A stretch of 34,716 nucleotides of DNA from Carboxylicivirga marina (GTDB lineage Bacteria; Bacteroidota; Bacteroidia; Bacteroidales; Marinilabiliaceae), in the NCBI RefSeq assembly GCF_016612505.1, contig NZ_JAENRR010000050.1, positions 1 through 34,716 of the forward strand. Direction: 5' to 3'. The position numbers and the translations under genes were made by a program. Under the pieces are notes generated by a model. It was not told the origin of the DNA. It saw only the letters and a list, made by a program, of their open reading frames with translations, and made no database searches. This document shows, one piece after another, positions 17,187 to 26,017 of the stretch; position 1 is the stretch's first letter, and every line of letters begins with the position of its first letter.

Positions 17187-18299
17187 ATGGCGAATAATGA
17201 CGAGCAGCACCACATAGAAAACGACCCTTCATTCAAAGGGTTAAAGGTGAATAAAGGGGTTGAGGATGCGCCATCTATTAATCCTAACGCGTCGAAACGC
17301 ATTATAAAACGGAAAAAGCAGTTATCTGTTGATGAATATGTCACCGGCATTCTAGAAGGAAACGTGACCATTTTAAGTCGTGCTGTAACCATGGTTGAAA
17401 GTGCACGACCAGAACATCAGCAGCTGGCGCAGCAAATAATTGAAAGGTGTTTGCCATATGCGGGAAAAAGTATCCGATTAGGGATTACTGGTGTTCCGGG
17501 AGCCGGGAAAAGTACTTTTATCGAATCTATGGGTATGCATATTATCAAAAATGGTGGTAAGCTGGCTGTATTGGCCATTGACCCTTCGAGTGAGCGTTCC
17601 AAAGGAAGTATCCTTGGCGATAAAACCCGAATGGAGAAGTTATCAGGTGAAAAGGATGCCTATATTCGTCCTTCCCCTTCAGCTGGTTCATTAGGTGGAG
17701 TGGCTCGTAAAACACGTGAGACTATTATATTGTGCGAAGCGGCAGGCTTTGATACCATTTTCATAGAAACAGTAGGTGTTGGCCAGTCAGAAACAGCGGT
17801 GCATTCAATGGTGGATTTCTTTTTATTGCTGATGTTGGCAGGAGCTGGTGATGAGCTGCAAGGCATTAAAAGAGGAATTATGGAAATGGCCGATGCCATT
17901 ACAATTAATAAAGCAGATGGTGAAAATATAAATAAAGCAAAACTGGCTCAGACTGAGTATAAAAGTGCCTTGCATTTATTCCCGCCAACCAAGTCCGGAT
18001 GGACACCTGAAGTAAAAACTTGTTCATCGCTTTACCATAAAGATGTGGATAAAATTTGGGACATGGTACTAGAATATGTTTCTTTGACCAAAGAAAATGG
18101 GTATTTCGAAGGAAATAGGCGTTCGCAAGCCAAATATTGGATGTACGAAAGTATAAACGAACAATTACGTAATAATTTCTATCATCATCCGTTGATAAAA
18201 GATGCCTTAAATACCAATGAAAAGCAGGTATTGAATGACGAGAAAAGTTCATTTATGGCAGCTAAAGATTTATTGGATAATTATTTTAAAAACATATAG
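17187..18299 (+). CDS. meaB: MeaB-type G3E GTPase, methylmalonyl-CoA mutase chaperone
   Basis: 370 residues. ArgK/MeaB family: P-loop GVPGAGKST (about 101-109), AIDPSSERSKGSILGDKTRM, SPSAGSLGGVARKTRE, the switch region ETVGVGQSE and NKAD for guanine specificity. It protects and reloads the B12-dependent methylmalonyl-CoA mutase of the propionate/succinate route. The first ~50 residues (MANNDEQHH... to about KKQLSV) are a polar extension with no clear domain. The mutase subunit genes are not in this window, unlike loci where they adjoin meaB. ATG start with a hairpin just upstream. Confidence 0.94.
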   Translation: MANNDEQHHIENDPSFKGLKVNKGVEDAPSINPNASKRIIKRKKQLSVDEYVTGILEGNVTILSRAVTMVESARPEHQQLAQQIIERCLPYAGKSIRLGITGVPGAGKSTFIESMGMHIIKNGGKLAVLAIDPSSERSKGSILGDKTRMEKLSGEKDAYIRPSPSAGSLGGVARKTRETIILCEAAGFDTIFIETVGVGQSETAVHSMVDFFLLLMLAGAGDELQGIKRGIMEMADAITINKADGENINKAKLAQTEYKSALHLFPPTKSGWTPEVKTCSSLYHKDVDKIWDMVLEYVSLTKENGYFEGNRRSQAKYWMYESINEQLRNNFYHHPLIKDALNTNEKQVLNDEKSSFMAAKDLLDNYFKNI

Positions 18300-18353
18300 T
18301 TGTTGTCTGACGAGATGAGACAATAAATAACTTGAAAATTAAAAAACATACAC

Positions 18354-19454
18354 ATGAAAAAAGTTTTGTTAGCAATCTTTGGTGTTGCATTATTGGTTGC
18401 TTGTCAGCCAAAATCTTATGAAGTTACTGGATCACTTGAAGGTGCTACATCTGAAAGAGTTATTTTAAAGAAAATAAGAAAAGGCCAGCCTGTTGATATT
18501 GATACAACAGAAATGGTTGATGGTGTATTTAAATTTACAGGAAGCTTAGATGCCCCTGAATTATATTTTGCCATGGTTGATGGTAAGCAGCAACCAGCCG
18601 TATTTTTTGTTTCGAATGATAAGATTACACTAACTGGTAATGTTGATAAATTATCAGAGGTAGAGGTTTCAGGTTCTGAATTAACCGATATTTTAACTGG
18701 ATTTAACGAAGGTGTTCCGGGACAGGATAGAAGTAAAGAGCTTCAGCAGGAATATCAGATGGCTTATATGAGCCAGGATAAAGACAAGCAAAAGTTGATT
18801 GAAGAAGAGATGCAATCAATTATGGAAGATCAACGTGCTTATTTCAAGAACTTTGTTGATCAAAACATAGGCAACGAATGCGGATTATTTTTAGCCATGA
18901 ATATGGCTCAGTCGCAAGAACTGGAAGAGTTACGTGAGCTAATTGCTAAGTTTGAGCCAACCATGTCTGAGCATCCTTATTTTAAAGAGATGAAGGAGTT
19001 TTTAGGGCCGTTGGAAGAGTTTGAGAAATCACAGGCTGCTACAGCTGAGGGTGCTGTTGCTCCTGATTTCACTTTAAAAAGTGTAGACGGGCAGGATGTA
19101 GCGCTAAACAGCTTTAAAGGGAAATATGTATTAATCGACTTCTGGGCGAGCTGGTGTCAGCCTTGTCGTCAGGAAAATCCAAATGTTGTAAAAGCCTATG
19201 AGGCCTTTAATGCTAAAGGATTTGAAGTTGTAAGTGTATCTGTGGATCAGGATCAGGCAGCTTGGAAAAAAGCTATTGAAGAAGATGGTTTAACATGGAC
19301 GCAATTAATAGCTGATGAAGCATCAGGTGTTGCAAATGCCTATGGAATTCAGAGTATCCCAAGTACTTTCTTACTTGATAAAGACGGTAAGATTGTAGCA
19401 AAAAACCTACGTGGAGCAGCATTGGAAGAGAAATTAGCTGAGTTACTTAATTAA
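18354..19454 (+). CDS. DUF4369-TlpA thioredoxin-like lipoprotein, copy 1
   Basis: 366 residues. Lipoprotein signal MKKVLLAIFGVALLVAC (Cys17). N-terminal DUF4369-like Ig domain (about 20-120), a helical linker (about 125-220), then a TlpA/ResA thioredoxin domain (about 235-366) with the redox motif C268-Q-P-C271 in WASWCQPCRQ and the cis-proline IPSTF. Envelope-anchored thiol-disulfide reductase, candidate roles in cytochrome c maturation or disulfide repair. CQPC is a less usual active-site dipeptide than CGPC and should shift redox potential. Paralogue of the next gene, which has its own terminator between. A 6-bp inverted repeat (TTGTCT / AGACAA) lies upstream. Confidence 0.92.
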   Translation: MKKVLLAIFGVALLVACQPKSYEVTGSLEGATSERVILKKIRKGQPVDIDTTEMVDGVFKFTGSLDAPELYFAMVDGKQQPAVFFVSNDKITLTGNVDKLSEVEVSGSELTDILTGFNEGVPGQDRSKELQQEYQMAYMSQDKDKQKLIEEEMQSIMEDQRAYFKNFVDQNIGNECGLFLAMNMAQSQELEELRELIAKFEPTMSEHPYFKEMKEFLGPLEEFEKSQAATAEGAVAPDFTLKSVDGQDVALNSFKGKYVLIDFWASWCQPCRQENPNVVKAYEAFNAKGFEVVSVSVDQDQAAWKKAIEEDGLTWTQLIADEASGVANAYGIQSIPSTFLLDKDGKIVAKNLRGAALEEKLAELLN

Positions 19455-19477
19455 GTAATAGTCTACGATAATATAAG

Positions 19478-19507
19478 AGCCATCTCTATTGAGGTGGCTT
19501 TTTTTTT
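19478..19507 (+). terminator. terminator between the two TlpA genes
   Basis: AGCCATCTC (19478-19486) pairs with GAGGTGGCT (19491-19499) with one G-U wobble, then nine T. A 16-base perfect palindrome (19443-19458) overlaps the preceding stop codon. Confidence 0.88.
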
Positions 19508-19523
19508 GACATATTTTGATATG

Positions 19524-19531
19524 TACATTTG
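19524..19531 (+). promoter_or_regulatory. candidate -7 element of TlpA copy 2
   Basis: TACATTTG is an exact TAnnTTTG, directly after the inverted repeat CATAT-TTTG-ATATG (19510-19523). A TTTG at 19505-19508 is 15 bases upstream, shorter than usual. With the terminator before it, this gives copy 2 its own transcript. Confidence 0.4.
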
Positions 19532-19612
19532 TGCAAGTATATTTAAGCTCTCATATTAAACAACCTGGGTTATTGCTCCTATAAGTTCAATAACCTAAAA
19601 AAGATTCATCAA

Positions 19613-20710
19613 ATGAAAAATCTATTCTTCTCTGCCTTAGCTGCAGTGATTTTGTTGGCATCATGTCAACCAACGGCACCAAGTTTTAACTTGAGCGGTA
19701 AACTGGATGGTGCTGCTGATAAAGTAGTAGTATTAAGCATCTACGATAAAGATGGTGTGAATGTAAAAGATACCTTAACAATAACTGAAGGTGTTATCAA
19801 CTATTCAACCGAGTTAAGCGAACCTGTATTTGTAATGATTGGTGAAGCCGGAACGCGAAATACATTAAACTTCTTCGCCGAAAATGTGGATTACACACTT
19901 AATGGTACCTTGGAAACAATTGCAGAGGCTGAAGTAACAGGTGGTGCAGTTTATAATGTATATAAGTCAGTAAGTGAAGCTGATAAAGAAGCACGTGAAA
20001 AAAATGCAGAGTTGAAAAAAGCATACGGCGAAGCCGGACAAGCGGGTGATACAACAAAGCAAAAAGCAATTTATGATGAGTATCAGGCTAACCAGGAAGC
20101 TTTTGAAAAAGTTCAGGCGGAAGTGGTGGAAGTTAACCCGGCATCTCCTGCTGCAGCATTCATTGTTTTTAACATGTATCGACACAGAGGTATCGAGGAA
20201 ATGAAAGAAGGTTTGGCTATGTTGGATGCTTCTTTGGCTACATCAACTTATTATATCGCTCTAAGCGAAAAGATTGAAAAGCTGGAAGCTGTTGCCGTTG
20301 GTCAGATGGCTCCTGATTTTACCATGAATGATACAGAAGGAAACCCTGTTTCTTTATCATCATTTAAAGGAAAATATTTATTGGTAGATTTCTGGGCTAG
20401 CTGGTGTGGTCCTTGTCGTCGCGAAAATCCTCATGTTGTTGAACTTTACACAGAGTTTAAAGATAAAGGATTTGATATTTTAGGCGTATCCCTTGATCAA
20501 AAGAAAGATGCTTGGTTAAAGGCTATTGAAGATGATAAGTTAACATGGAGCCACGTTTCTGACCTAAAAGGTTGGGGTAATGAAGCTGCTAAATTATATG
20601 CTGTTTCAGGTATTCCTCACACAGTATTACTTGATAAAGAAGGTAAAATTATTGCCAAGAATCTTCGTGGTGATGAACTTCGCGCTAAAGTAGCAGAATT
20701 GTTGAACTAA
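19613..20710 (+). CDS. DUF4369-TlpA thioredoxin-like lipoprotein, copy 2
   Basis: 365 residues, same layout as copy 1: lipoprotein signal ending ILLASC (Cys19), DUF4369-like N-domain, a charged helical linker (about 115-180; repeated KAYGEAGQ / KAIYDEYQ), and a C-terminal TlpA domain with C265-G-P-C268 in WASWCGPCRR and cis-proline GIPHT. The two C-termini are close (AKNLRG followed by KVAELLN or KLAELLN), so the pair arose by tandem duplication. The active-site difference (CGPC here, CQPC in copy 1) suggests divided roles. Own promoter and terminator. Confidence 0.92.
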   Translation: MKNLFFSALAAVILLASCQPTAPSFNLSGKLDGAADKVVVLSIYDKDGVNVKDTLTITEGVINYSTELSEPVFVMIGEAGTRNTLNFFAENVDYTLNGTLETIAEAEVTGGAVYNVYKSVSEADKEAREKNAELKKAYGEAGQAGDTTKQKAIYDEYQANQEAFEKVQAEVVEVNPASPAAAFIVFNMYRHRGIEEMKEGLAMLDASLATSTYYIALSEKIEKLEAVAVGQMAPDFTMNDTEGNPVSLSSFKGKYLLVDFWASWCGPCRRENPHVVELYTEFKDKGFDILGVSLDQKKDAWLKAIEDDKLTWSHVSDLKGWGNEAAKLYAVSGIPHTVLLDKEGKIIAKNLRGDELRAKVAELLN

Positions 20711-20732
20711 TATAATTAGTTTAAAATAAGTC

Positions 20733-20762
20733 AAAAAGGAGGCCTTGAGCCTCCTTTTTTTA
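20733..20762. terminator. terminator after TlpA copy 2
   Basis: GGAGGC (20738-20743), loop CTTGA, GCCTCC (20749-20754), then T7. A-run on the left mirrors it, so the hairpin works in both directions. Confidence 0.9.
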
Positions 20763-20856
20763 TTTAAAGAGTGATATTTGTCGTTTTCTTTCAAACTCTT
20801 GAGCTCTAATTTTGTTTATGTAATCGATGTCAATTTTTATGACTTAAGATTTTTTA

Positions 20857-20878
20857 TACATTTGTTATTTTAAATTTG
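20857..20878 (+). promoter_or_regulatory. candidate -7 elements of lpdA
   Basis: Two exact TAnnTTTG matches in tandem: TACATTTG (20857-20864) and TAAATTTG (20871-20878), 41 and 27 bases before the ATG. T-rich stretches sit at the expected -33 positions. Confidence 0.4.
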
Positions 20879-20905
20879 TCTAAATAAGAAATAAAATATA
20901 ATAAA

Positions 20906-22297
20906 ATGAATTACGATTTAGTAGTTATCGGTAGTGGTCCTGGTGGATATGTAGCGGCAATCAGAGCTTCTCAATTAGGATTAAAAGTAGCTGTTGTTGA
21001 ACGCTCCGAATTAGGTGGTATTTGCCTTAACTGGGGGTGTATTCCAACAAAATCATTACTAAAGAGTGCCAATGTATTTGAATACTTGAAGCACGCCGCT
21101 GATTATGGAATTAATATTGATGGCGAAGCATCTGCCGATTTCGAAGCCATGGTGAAAAGAAGCCGTGGAGTGGCAGATAGCATGAGTAAAGGTATTCAAT
21201 TCTTATTTAAGAAGAACAAAATTGAAGTGATTCAGGGAACCGGAAAACTACTTGGAAATAAGCAGGTAGAGGTTTTAAATGAAGCAGGTGAGAAGGCTGT
21301 TTATACGGCTGAACACATTCTTTTGGCTACAGGAGCTCGCAGTCGTCAATTGCCTAATTTACCGCAAGAAGGTGAAAAGGTAATCGGATACCGGAAGGCT
21401 TTAACGCTTGATAAGCAACCTGAATCGATGATTGTAGTAGGTTCAGGGGCTATTGGAAGTGAATTTGCCTACTTCTATAACGCAATTGGCACAAAAGTAA
21501 CTTTGGTTGAATATATGCCAAACATCGTTCCGGTTGAAGATGAAGAAGTCTCAAAGCAGCTAGGCCGCTCGTTTAAAAAAGCAGGCATTAAGGTGATGAC
21601 AAAAGCTGAAGTAACACAAGTTGATACTTCAGGCGATAAGGTAAAAGTGGTTATCAAAACCAAAAAAGGTGAAGAAAACCATGAGGCTGATATCGTTTTG
21701 TCAGCTGTTGGTATTGCGCCAAATATTGAAAACTTAGGACTTGAAGAAGTTGGAGTTCAAATAGAGAATGGCCGTGTAAAGGTTGATGAGTACTATCAAA
21801 CAACTGTTCCCGGTGTGTATGCCATTGGCGATATTGTTCCAGGTCAGGCTCTGGCTCACGTAGCATCTGCAGAAGGCATTATTTGTGTTGAGAAAATAAC
21901 CGGTCATAATCCTGAACCATTGGATTACGGTAATATTCCTGGATGTACTTATACGTCTCCTGAAGTTGCATCTGTGGGAATGACAGAGAAAGCAGCGAAA
22001 GAAGCCGGGCACGAATTAAAAGTAGGTAAATTTCCTTTTTCAGCATCAGGTAAGGCAAGTGCCGCTGGTCATAAAGATGGTTTTGTGAAGCTGATTTTTG
22101 ATGCCAAATATGGTGAATTGTTAGGCGCTCATTTAATTGGTACTAACGTTACTGAAATGATTGCCGAATTGGTGACTGCTCGAAAGCTTGAAACAACAGG
22201 CCATGAGCTAATCAAGGCGGTTCATCCACACCCAACGATGTCAGAGGCTGTTATGGAAGCAGCAGCTGCTGCCTATGATGAAGTGATTCATATCTAA
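20906..22297 (+). CDS. lpdA: dihydrolipoyl dehydrogenase (E3)
   Basis: 463 residues, usual size. Flavin disulfide reductase: FAD loop GSGPGG (residues 9-14), redox disulfide C40-x4-C45 in GGICLNWGC, NAD loop VGSGAIGSEFA (about 177-187), the second FAD motif YAIGDI, and the C-terminal catalytic HPHPTMSEA. It reoxidises lipoamide in pyruvate or 2-oxoglutarate dehydrogenase and the glycine cleavage system. No E1 or E2 gene adjoins it, so it probably serves several complexes. Confidence 0.96.
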   Translation: MNYDLVVIGSGPGGYVAAIRASQLGLKVAVVERSELGGICLNWGCIPTKSLLKSANVFEYLKHAADYGINIDGEASADFEAMVKRSRGVADSMSKGIQFLFKKNKIEVIQGTGKLLGNKQVEVLNEAGEKAVYTAEHILLATGARSRQLPNLPQEGEKVIGYRKALTLDKQPESMIVVGSGAIGSEFAYFYNAIGTKVTLVEYMPNIVPVEDEEVSKQLGRSFKKAGIKVMTKAEVTQVDTSGDKVKVVIKTKKGEENHEADIVLSAVGIAPNIENLGLEEVGVQIENGRVKVDEYYQTTVPGVYAIGDIVPGQALAHVASAEGIICVEKITGHNPEPLDYGNIPGCTYTSPEVASVGMTEKAAKEAGHELKVGKFPFSASGKASAAGHKDGFVKLIFDAKYGELLGAHLIGTNVTEMIAELVTARKLETTGHELIKAVHPHPTMSEAVMEAAAAAYDEVIHI

Positions 22298-22322
22298 AAT
22301 GATATAAGACGAATACAAGTGG

Positions 22323-22354
22323 AGGCTATCAATTATTGGTAGCCTTTTCTTTTT
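22323..22354 (+). terminator. terminator after lpdA
   Basis: AGGCTATCAA (22323-22332) pairs with TTGGTAGCCT (22336-22345) through one wobble and a tight TTA loop; TTTTCTTTTT follows. Confidence 0.8.
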
Positions 22355-22453
22355 GAAATATATTGGACGCTAGTAATATCCCAAGTACTATGTGGCAAGT
22401 GAAGTGGTGACCTAAAACAATACAATAGTCATGCAATAAAACTTATTATAACG

Positions 22454-23920
22454 TTAATTTTCGTTTTCCTGATTGATTCTCGGAAAGGCAATAATAAAAG
22501 TGCTGCCTTTACCTACTTCACTTTCAATGCGTATTTGAGCGTTGTTTTTCTCTGCCAGCTCTTTACAAAGCAAAAGACCCAAGCCAGTACCAGGTTCATT
22601 ATTTGTTCCTGGTGTTGAAATGTTGTTTTCAATATTAAATAATCGGCTTATTTGCTCTTTCGTCATGCCAATGCCTGAATCTTTTATTTTCAAAAGGTCA
22701 AAATTATCATCCTTATCGGTAGTAATACCAATGGTCCCTTCATTGTTTGTGTACTTAATGGCATTGCTTAATATATTGCGCAAAATGGTTTTAATCATGT
22801 TGCTGTCTGTACATACTGTCGCCATCGGATCAACATCATTAATAAGATTGATTTGCTTGCGAGCAATATTATGCGAGAGTAACGATTGAGCTTCAAGCAC
22901 CATGGTTGCCAATCGTACGGGTGTTATCTCGCTTTTTACAAGTTCACCTTGTTGTTTGGACCAGTCCAGTAAATTACCAAGTAAGTCAAGTCCTTGATGA
23001 GCTGAGTGTTGAATGGTTTTTAAGATTTCTCTTATATCTTCTTTTTCATACTGGCGATAGTCCGAAAGAATTAGATCGATAATGGATGTTTGTGCAGCAA
23101 ATGGTGATTTTAAATCATGACCAATAATGCTAAAAAGTTTGTCTTTAGTCTTGTTAGCCTGTTGTAATTCCTCTTTTTGATGTTCAATCAGTGCTTTTTG
23201 ATCAGCCAGTTTTTTGTTTAAGCGTTGTTCTTTACGCAATTGTAATGTGGCTAATTCATTTTTCTGTTTTTCTAAAGCCAAACATAGTTCAGAGCTTCTT
23301 TTAAGGTTTATAGTTGCAAGATGCTTCTCATTTAATCGATTAATCATTTTAGGAATACTGTATAAAAAGTAGCCCATAACTAATAGATAGGCACTTTTAT
23401 AAGTTTGACCAGCCCAATTGGCTGAAGCCACCTTTTCAAGAAGTTCAGGTTCTATAGCAGGGTATCGAATGGCATAAATGATATTAAAACAAATGACTGA
23501 ATAAACAGCAGAGAATATCACCAAACGTTTATCATACCTTAATACCGATAATAGAATCAGAACAGGATACAAATATATTGATGCGGCTGTAGTGACAGCA
23601 ATGGGTTTGAATAAGAATGAATAATTAAAAATATGAACTGATAATATAGTAATATCTATACTTGATGATAAAAAGCGAATCCAGGTAGCACTTCCATATT
23701 TGCGCAACAGGATGTTTAAAATGGCATTGTAAAAGATATAGAATGTAGCTAATAAGAGTGATGTTAAAGCTCTGTCTGTATCACCAGAAAAGTAAATGTA
23801 AGCTATAAATACAAGGATTACAGAGATTAACACCCAGCGAAATTTAATAACTTCTTGTTCGCCCCATACGGCGTCCTCTTTAAAGAGCCGGGTAAAATGT
23901 TCGGTGTTAGGTTTTTGCAT
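22454..23920 (-). CDS. membrane sensor histidine kinase
   Basis: 488 residues. A membrane domain of about five or six helices (about 28-190) without a recognisable ligand domain, then a coiled coil (about 200-255; KQKNELATLQLRK, ADQKALIEHQKEEL), HisKA with the phospho-accepting H268 in SIIGHDLKSPF, and HATPase_c with N-box NILSNAIKYTN, G1 IKDSGIGM and G2 GTGLGLLLC. It phosphorylates a response regulator in answer to an unknown membrane or lipid signal. No response regulator or receiver domain lies near, so it is an orphan kinase here. It is divergent from the symporter gene. Confidence 0.93.
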   Translation of the reverse strand: MQKPNTEHFTRLFKEDAVWGEQEVIKFRWVLISVILVFIAYIYFSGDTDRALTSLLLATFYIFYNAILNILLRKYGSATWIRFLSSSIDITILSVHIFNYSFLFKPIAVTTAASIYLYPVLILLSVLRYDKRLVIFSAVYSVICFNIIYAIRYPAIEPELLEKVASANWAGQTYKSAYLLVMGYFLYSIPKMINRLNEKHLATINLKRSSELCLALEKQKNELATLQLRKEQRLNKKLADQKALIEHQKEELQQANKTKDKLFSIIGHDLKSPFAAQTSIIDLILSDYRQYEKEDIREILKTIQHSAHQGLDLLGNLLDWSKQQGELVKSEITPVRLATMVLEAQSLLSHNIARKQINLINDVDPMATVCTDSNMIKTILRNILSNAIKYTNNEGTIGITTDKDDNFDLLKIKDSGIGMTKEQISRLFNIENNISTPGTNNEPGTGLGLLLCKELAEKNNAQIRIESEVGKGSTFIIAFPRINQENEN

Positions 23921-24233
23921 AAACTAGAGTTAGACAAACAAAATTAGTCTATTTTTCAATTTCGCCAACTTACCGTTTGGTAAATTCAAAACATCTTTAC
24001 TATAAGTATGGGGCTTGAAGGCAATGTTATCATGTTAAATAGTTTACTTCTTCGTGATAACTAAAAAATAAATGCCTATATGTGAGTGGCTTGTGAGATA
24101 GTCACAATTTTTATTCGTAAAATATGACAATCTATTATTGGTTAATAATCTAAAAAATTTGTTTTTATCACGCTCAAAACCAATATTTGTTGTTGAAATC
24201 TACAAAACACATAAAAACTAACTTCTAAAATCT
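23921..24233. promoter_or_regulatory. 313-base divergent regulatory region between the kinase and the symporter genes
   Basis: No gene seen. On minus, TAATTTTG (23946-23939) is an exact TAnnTTTG for the kinase. TTACC-GTTT-GGTAA (23970-23983) lies just upstream of that. On the symporter side: GTTATCATG / CGTGATAAC (24026-24034 and 24053-24061, one wobble), the CRP-like palindrome TTGTGA-GATAG-TCACAA (24091-24107), and ATTATT-GGTT-AATAAT (24134-24149). Four inverted repeats in about 180 bases mark this as a control region. Confidence 0.5.
24091..24107. promoter_or_regulatory. CRP-like palindromic operator
   Basis: TTGTGA and TCACAA are perfect reverse complements around GATAG. The half-sites equal those of E. 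coli CRP (TGTGA / TCACA), but the spacer is 5 bases instead of 6. A further TGTGAG lies at 24081-24086, so TGTGAG is directly repeated with an 11-base period. It sits 127 bases before the symporter start. Confidence 0.4.
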
Positions 24234-26009
24234 ATGCAGGCATTAAACGATTTTTTGCTATTGATCGATTCGTATATCGGTAGTCACATTTGGTTTGTAC
24301 TTTTGCTTTTAGGTACAGGTATTTTCTTTACGATATACCTAAAATTCCCTCAAATACGTTTTTTCAAATATGCCATTAGAATTGTTCAAGGTAAGTTTGA
24401 TAAGGAAGATGATGAAGGTGATACATCACATTTTCAGGCCTTGACCACAGCGCTTTCGGGAACGGTAGGAACCGGTAATATAGCCGGTGTAGCATTTGCT
24501 GTTCACTTAGGTGGGCCTGCTGCTTTGTTCTGGATGTTAGTGACTGCCATGTTTGGTATGACGACCAAATTTGTGGAAGTTACCCTATCGCATAAATACC
24601 GAGAAAAAGCTCAGGATGGCTCCATTGCAGGTGGTCCGATGTATTTTATGCGTAAACGTTTAAATATTAGTACCAAATCAGGAAAAACAATAAAGACCGG
24701 TTATTGGATTGCCGGTATTTTTGCCATCGCAACCATATTATCTTCATTTGGTACCGGAAGTTTGCCACAAATAAACAGTATTTCCAATTCGTTGTTTTCG
24801 ACTTTTGGCATACCGCACATGGTCACCGGATTGGTACTGGCTATATTATTAGCTTTCGTTATCATTGGTGGTATTAAGCGCATTGCTAAGGTTACATCAC
24901 GATTGGTACCGGCTATGGCTTTGATCTATTTCATTGGGGCAATGGCCGTCATTTTATTCAATTATGAGAATATCTGGCCATCAATTCAATCAGTTGTAGG
25001 CGATATCTTTACAGGTTCATCGGCCACAGGGGGATTCCTTGGAGCGACCATCGCATTTGCCTTTAACCGGGGTGTGAACAGGGGCTTATTTTCTAACGAA
25101 GCTGGACAGGGATCGGCACCAATTGCTCACGCCGCTGCCAAAGCACATGAGCCTGTATCAGAAGGTATGGTAGCTTTACTTGAACCATTCATTGATACCA
25201 TAATCATTTGTACGCTTACTGGTTTTGTTCTATTGTCCTCAGGAGTTTGGAGTGAAAAGATTGATAATCGATTTCAATTAGCTGATTTACAGGTTTTAAA
25301 TACTAATGAGGTGAGCGATCAAACGGATGAAGGAAAAATGACGCTTAGCGATCATATAAGTGGCGAAGAGTCATTGCCTTTGTTTAGTGGACAAATTGGC
25401 GTTAAAGATGGAAAGATTAGTTCGCCTGTAACGATGATACATGCCCGTTCATTGGCTGAAGATGTAAAAGTAAAGAAAGGAAATACCTTATATAACGGAC
25501 AGCTTAATGTAAGCAATGGTAATATTGTTATAAAGGATGAGCATCAGAGTTTGATTGAACGCATTAAGTCGCAATTTACCCAAAGTGGAAATAATCAAAT
25601 TATCATTGAAGGAAAGTCACTCATCCATAGTGCGCCCTTAACAGCAGTAGCTTTTACTAAAAGTTGGTTCGGACAGTTTGGTCAGTATATAGTATCCATT
25701 GGTTTGTTATTATTTGCCTTTTCTACCGCTATTTCGTGGTCATATTATGGCGATAGGGCAGTAACCTATCTGTGGGGTTCAAAGTATGTTATTTGGTATC
25801 ACTTTGTGTATGTCATTGGCTTTTTTGTTGCATCGTTTGTCGATACTACCATTATTTGGACCTTATCGGGTATTACCATTGCATTAATGACGATTCCAAA
25901 CCTCTTTGGTTTGTTGTTTCTACATAAAGAAATGAAGAGTGATGTGAAGCGCTTTTGGAAAGAATATAAGCAACGTTTTCCTGAAGAGAAGAATGTGCCA
26001 CAAGACTAA
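24234..26009 (+). CDS. sodium:alanine/glycine symporter family (AGCS) with a large loop insertion
   Basis: 591 residues against about 440-490 for most of the family. Core motifs are clear: [19 protein letters not shown] (about 69-87), [52 protein letters not shown], then [16 protein letters not shown]. It imports alanine, glycine or a related amino acid with Na+ at the inner membrane. Between LSSGVW (about 340) and [10 protein letters not shown] (about 460) lies an extra ~115 polar residues, predicted as beta-rich, where normal members have a short loop before the next helix. Only 8 bases separate its stop from the ECF sigma gene, so it probably heads or co-transcribes with the sus-type locus. 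Confidence 0.93.
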   Translation: MQALNDFLLLIDSYIGSHIWFVLLLLGTGIFFTIYLKFPQIRFFKYAIRIVQGKFDKEDDEGDTSHFQALTTALSGTVGTGNIAGVAFAVHLGGPAALFWMLVTAMFGMTTKFVEVTLSHKYREKAQDGSIAGGPMYFMRKRLNISTKSGKTIKTGYWIAGIFAIATILSSFGTGSLPQINSISNSLFSTFGIPHMVTGLVLAILLAFVIIGGIKRIAKVTSRLVPAMALIYFIGAMAVILFNYENIWPSIQSVVGDIFTGSSATGGFLGATIAFAFNRGVNRGLFSNEAGQGSAPIAHAAAKAHEPVSEGMVALLEPFIDTIIICTLTGFVLLSSGVWSEKIDNRFQLADLQVLNTNEVSDQTDEGKMTLSDHISGEESLPLFSGQIGVKDGKISSPVTMIHARSLAEDVKVKKGNTLYNGQLNVSNGNIVIKDEHQSLIERIKSQFTQSGNNQIIIEGKSLIHSAPLTAVAFTKSWFGQFGQYIVSIGLLLFAFSTAISWSYYGDRAVTYLWGSKYVIWYHFVYVIGFFVASFVDTTIIWTLSGITIALMTIPNLFGLLFLHKEMKSDVKRFWKEYKQRFPEEKNVPQD

Positions 26010-26017
26010 GAAGTTGA

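Noticed and set aside
18301-18326. TTGTCT / AGACAA inverted repeat before TlpA copy 1 as a terminator of meaB
   Set aside because: Only six pairs and no T-run, so too weak to call.
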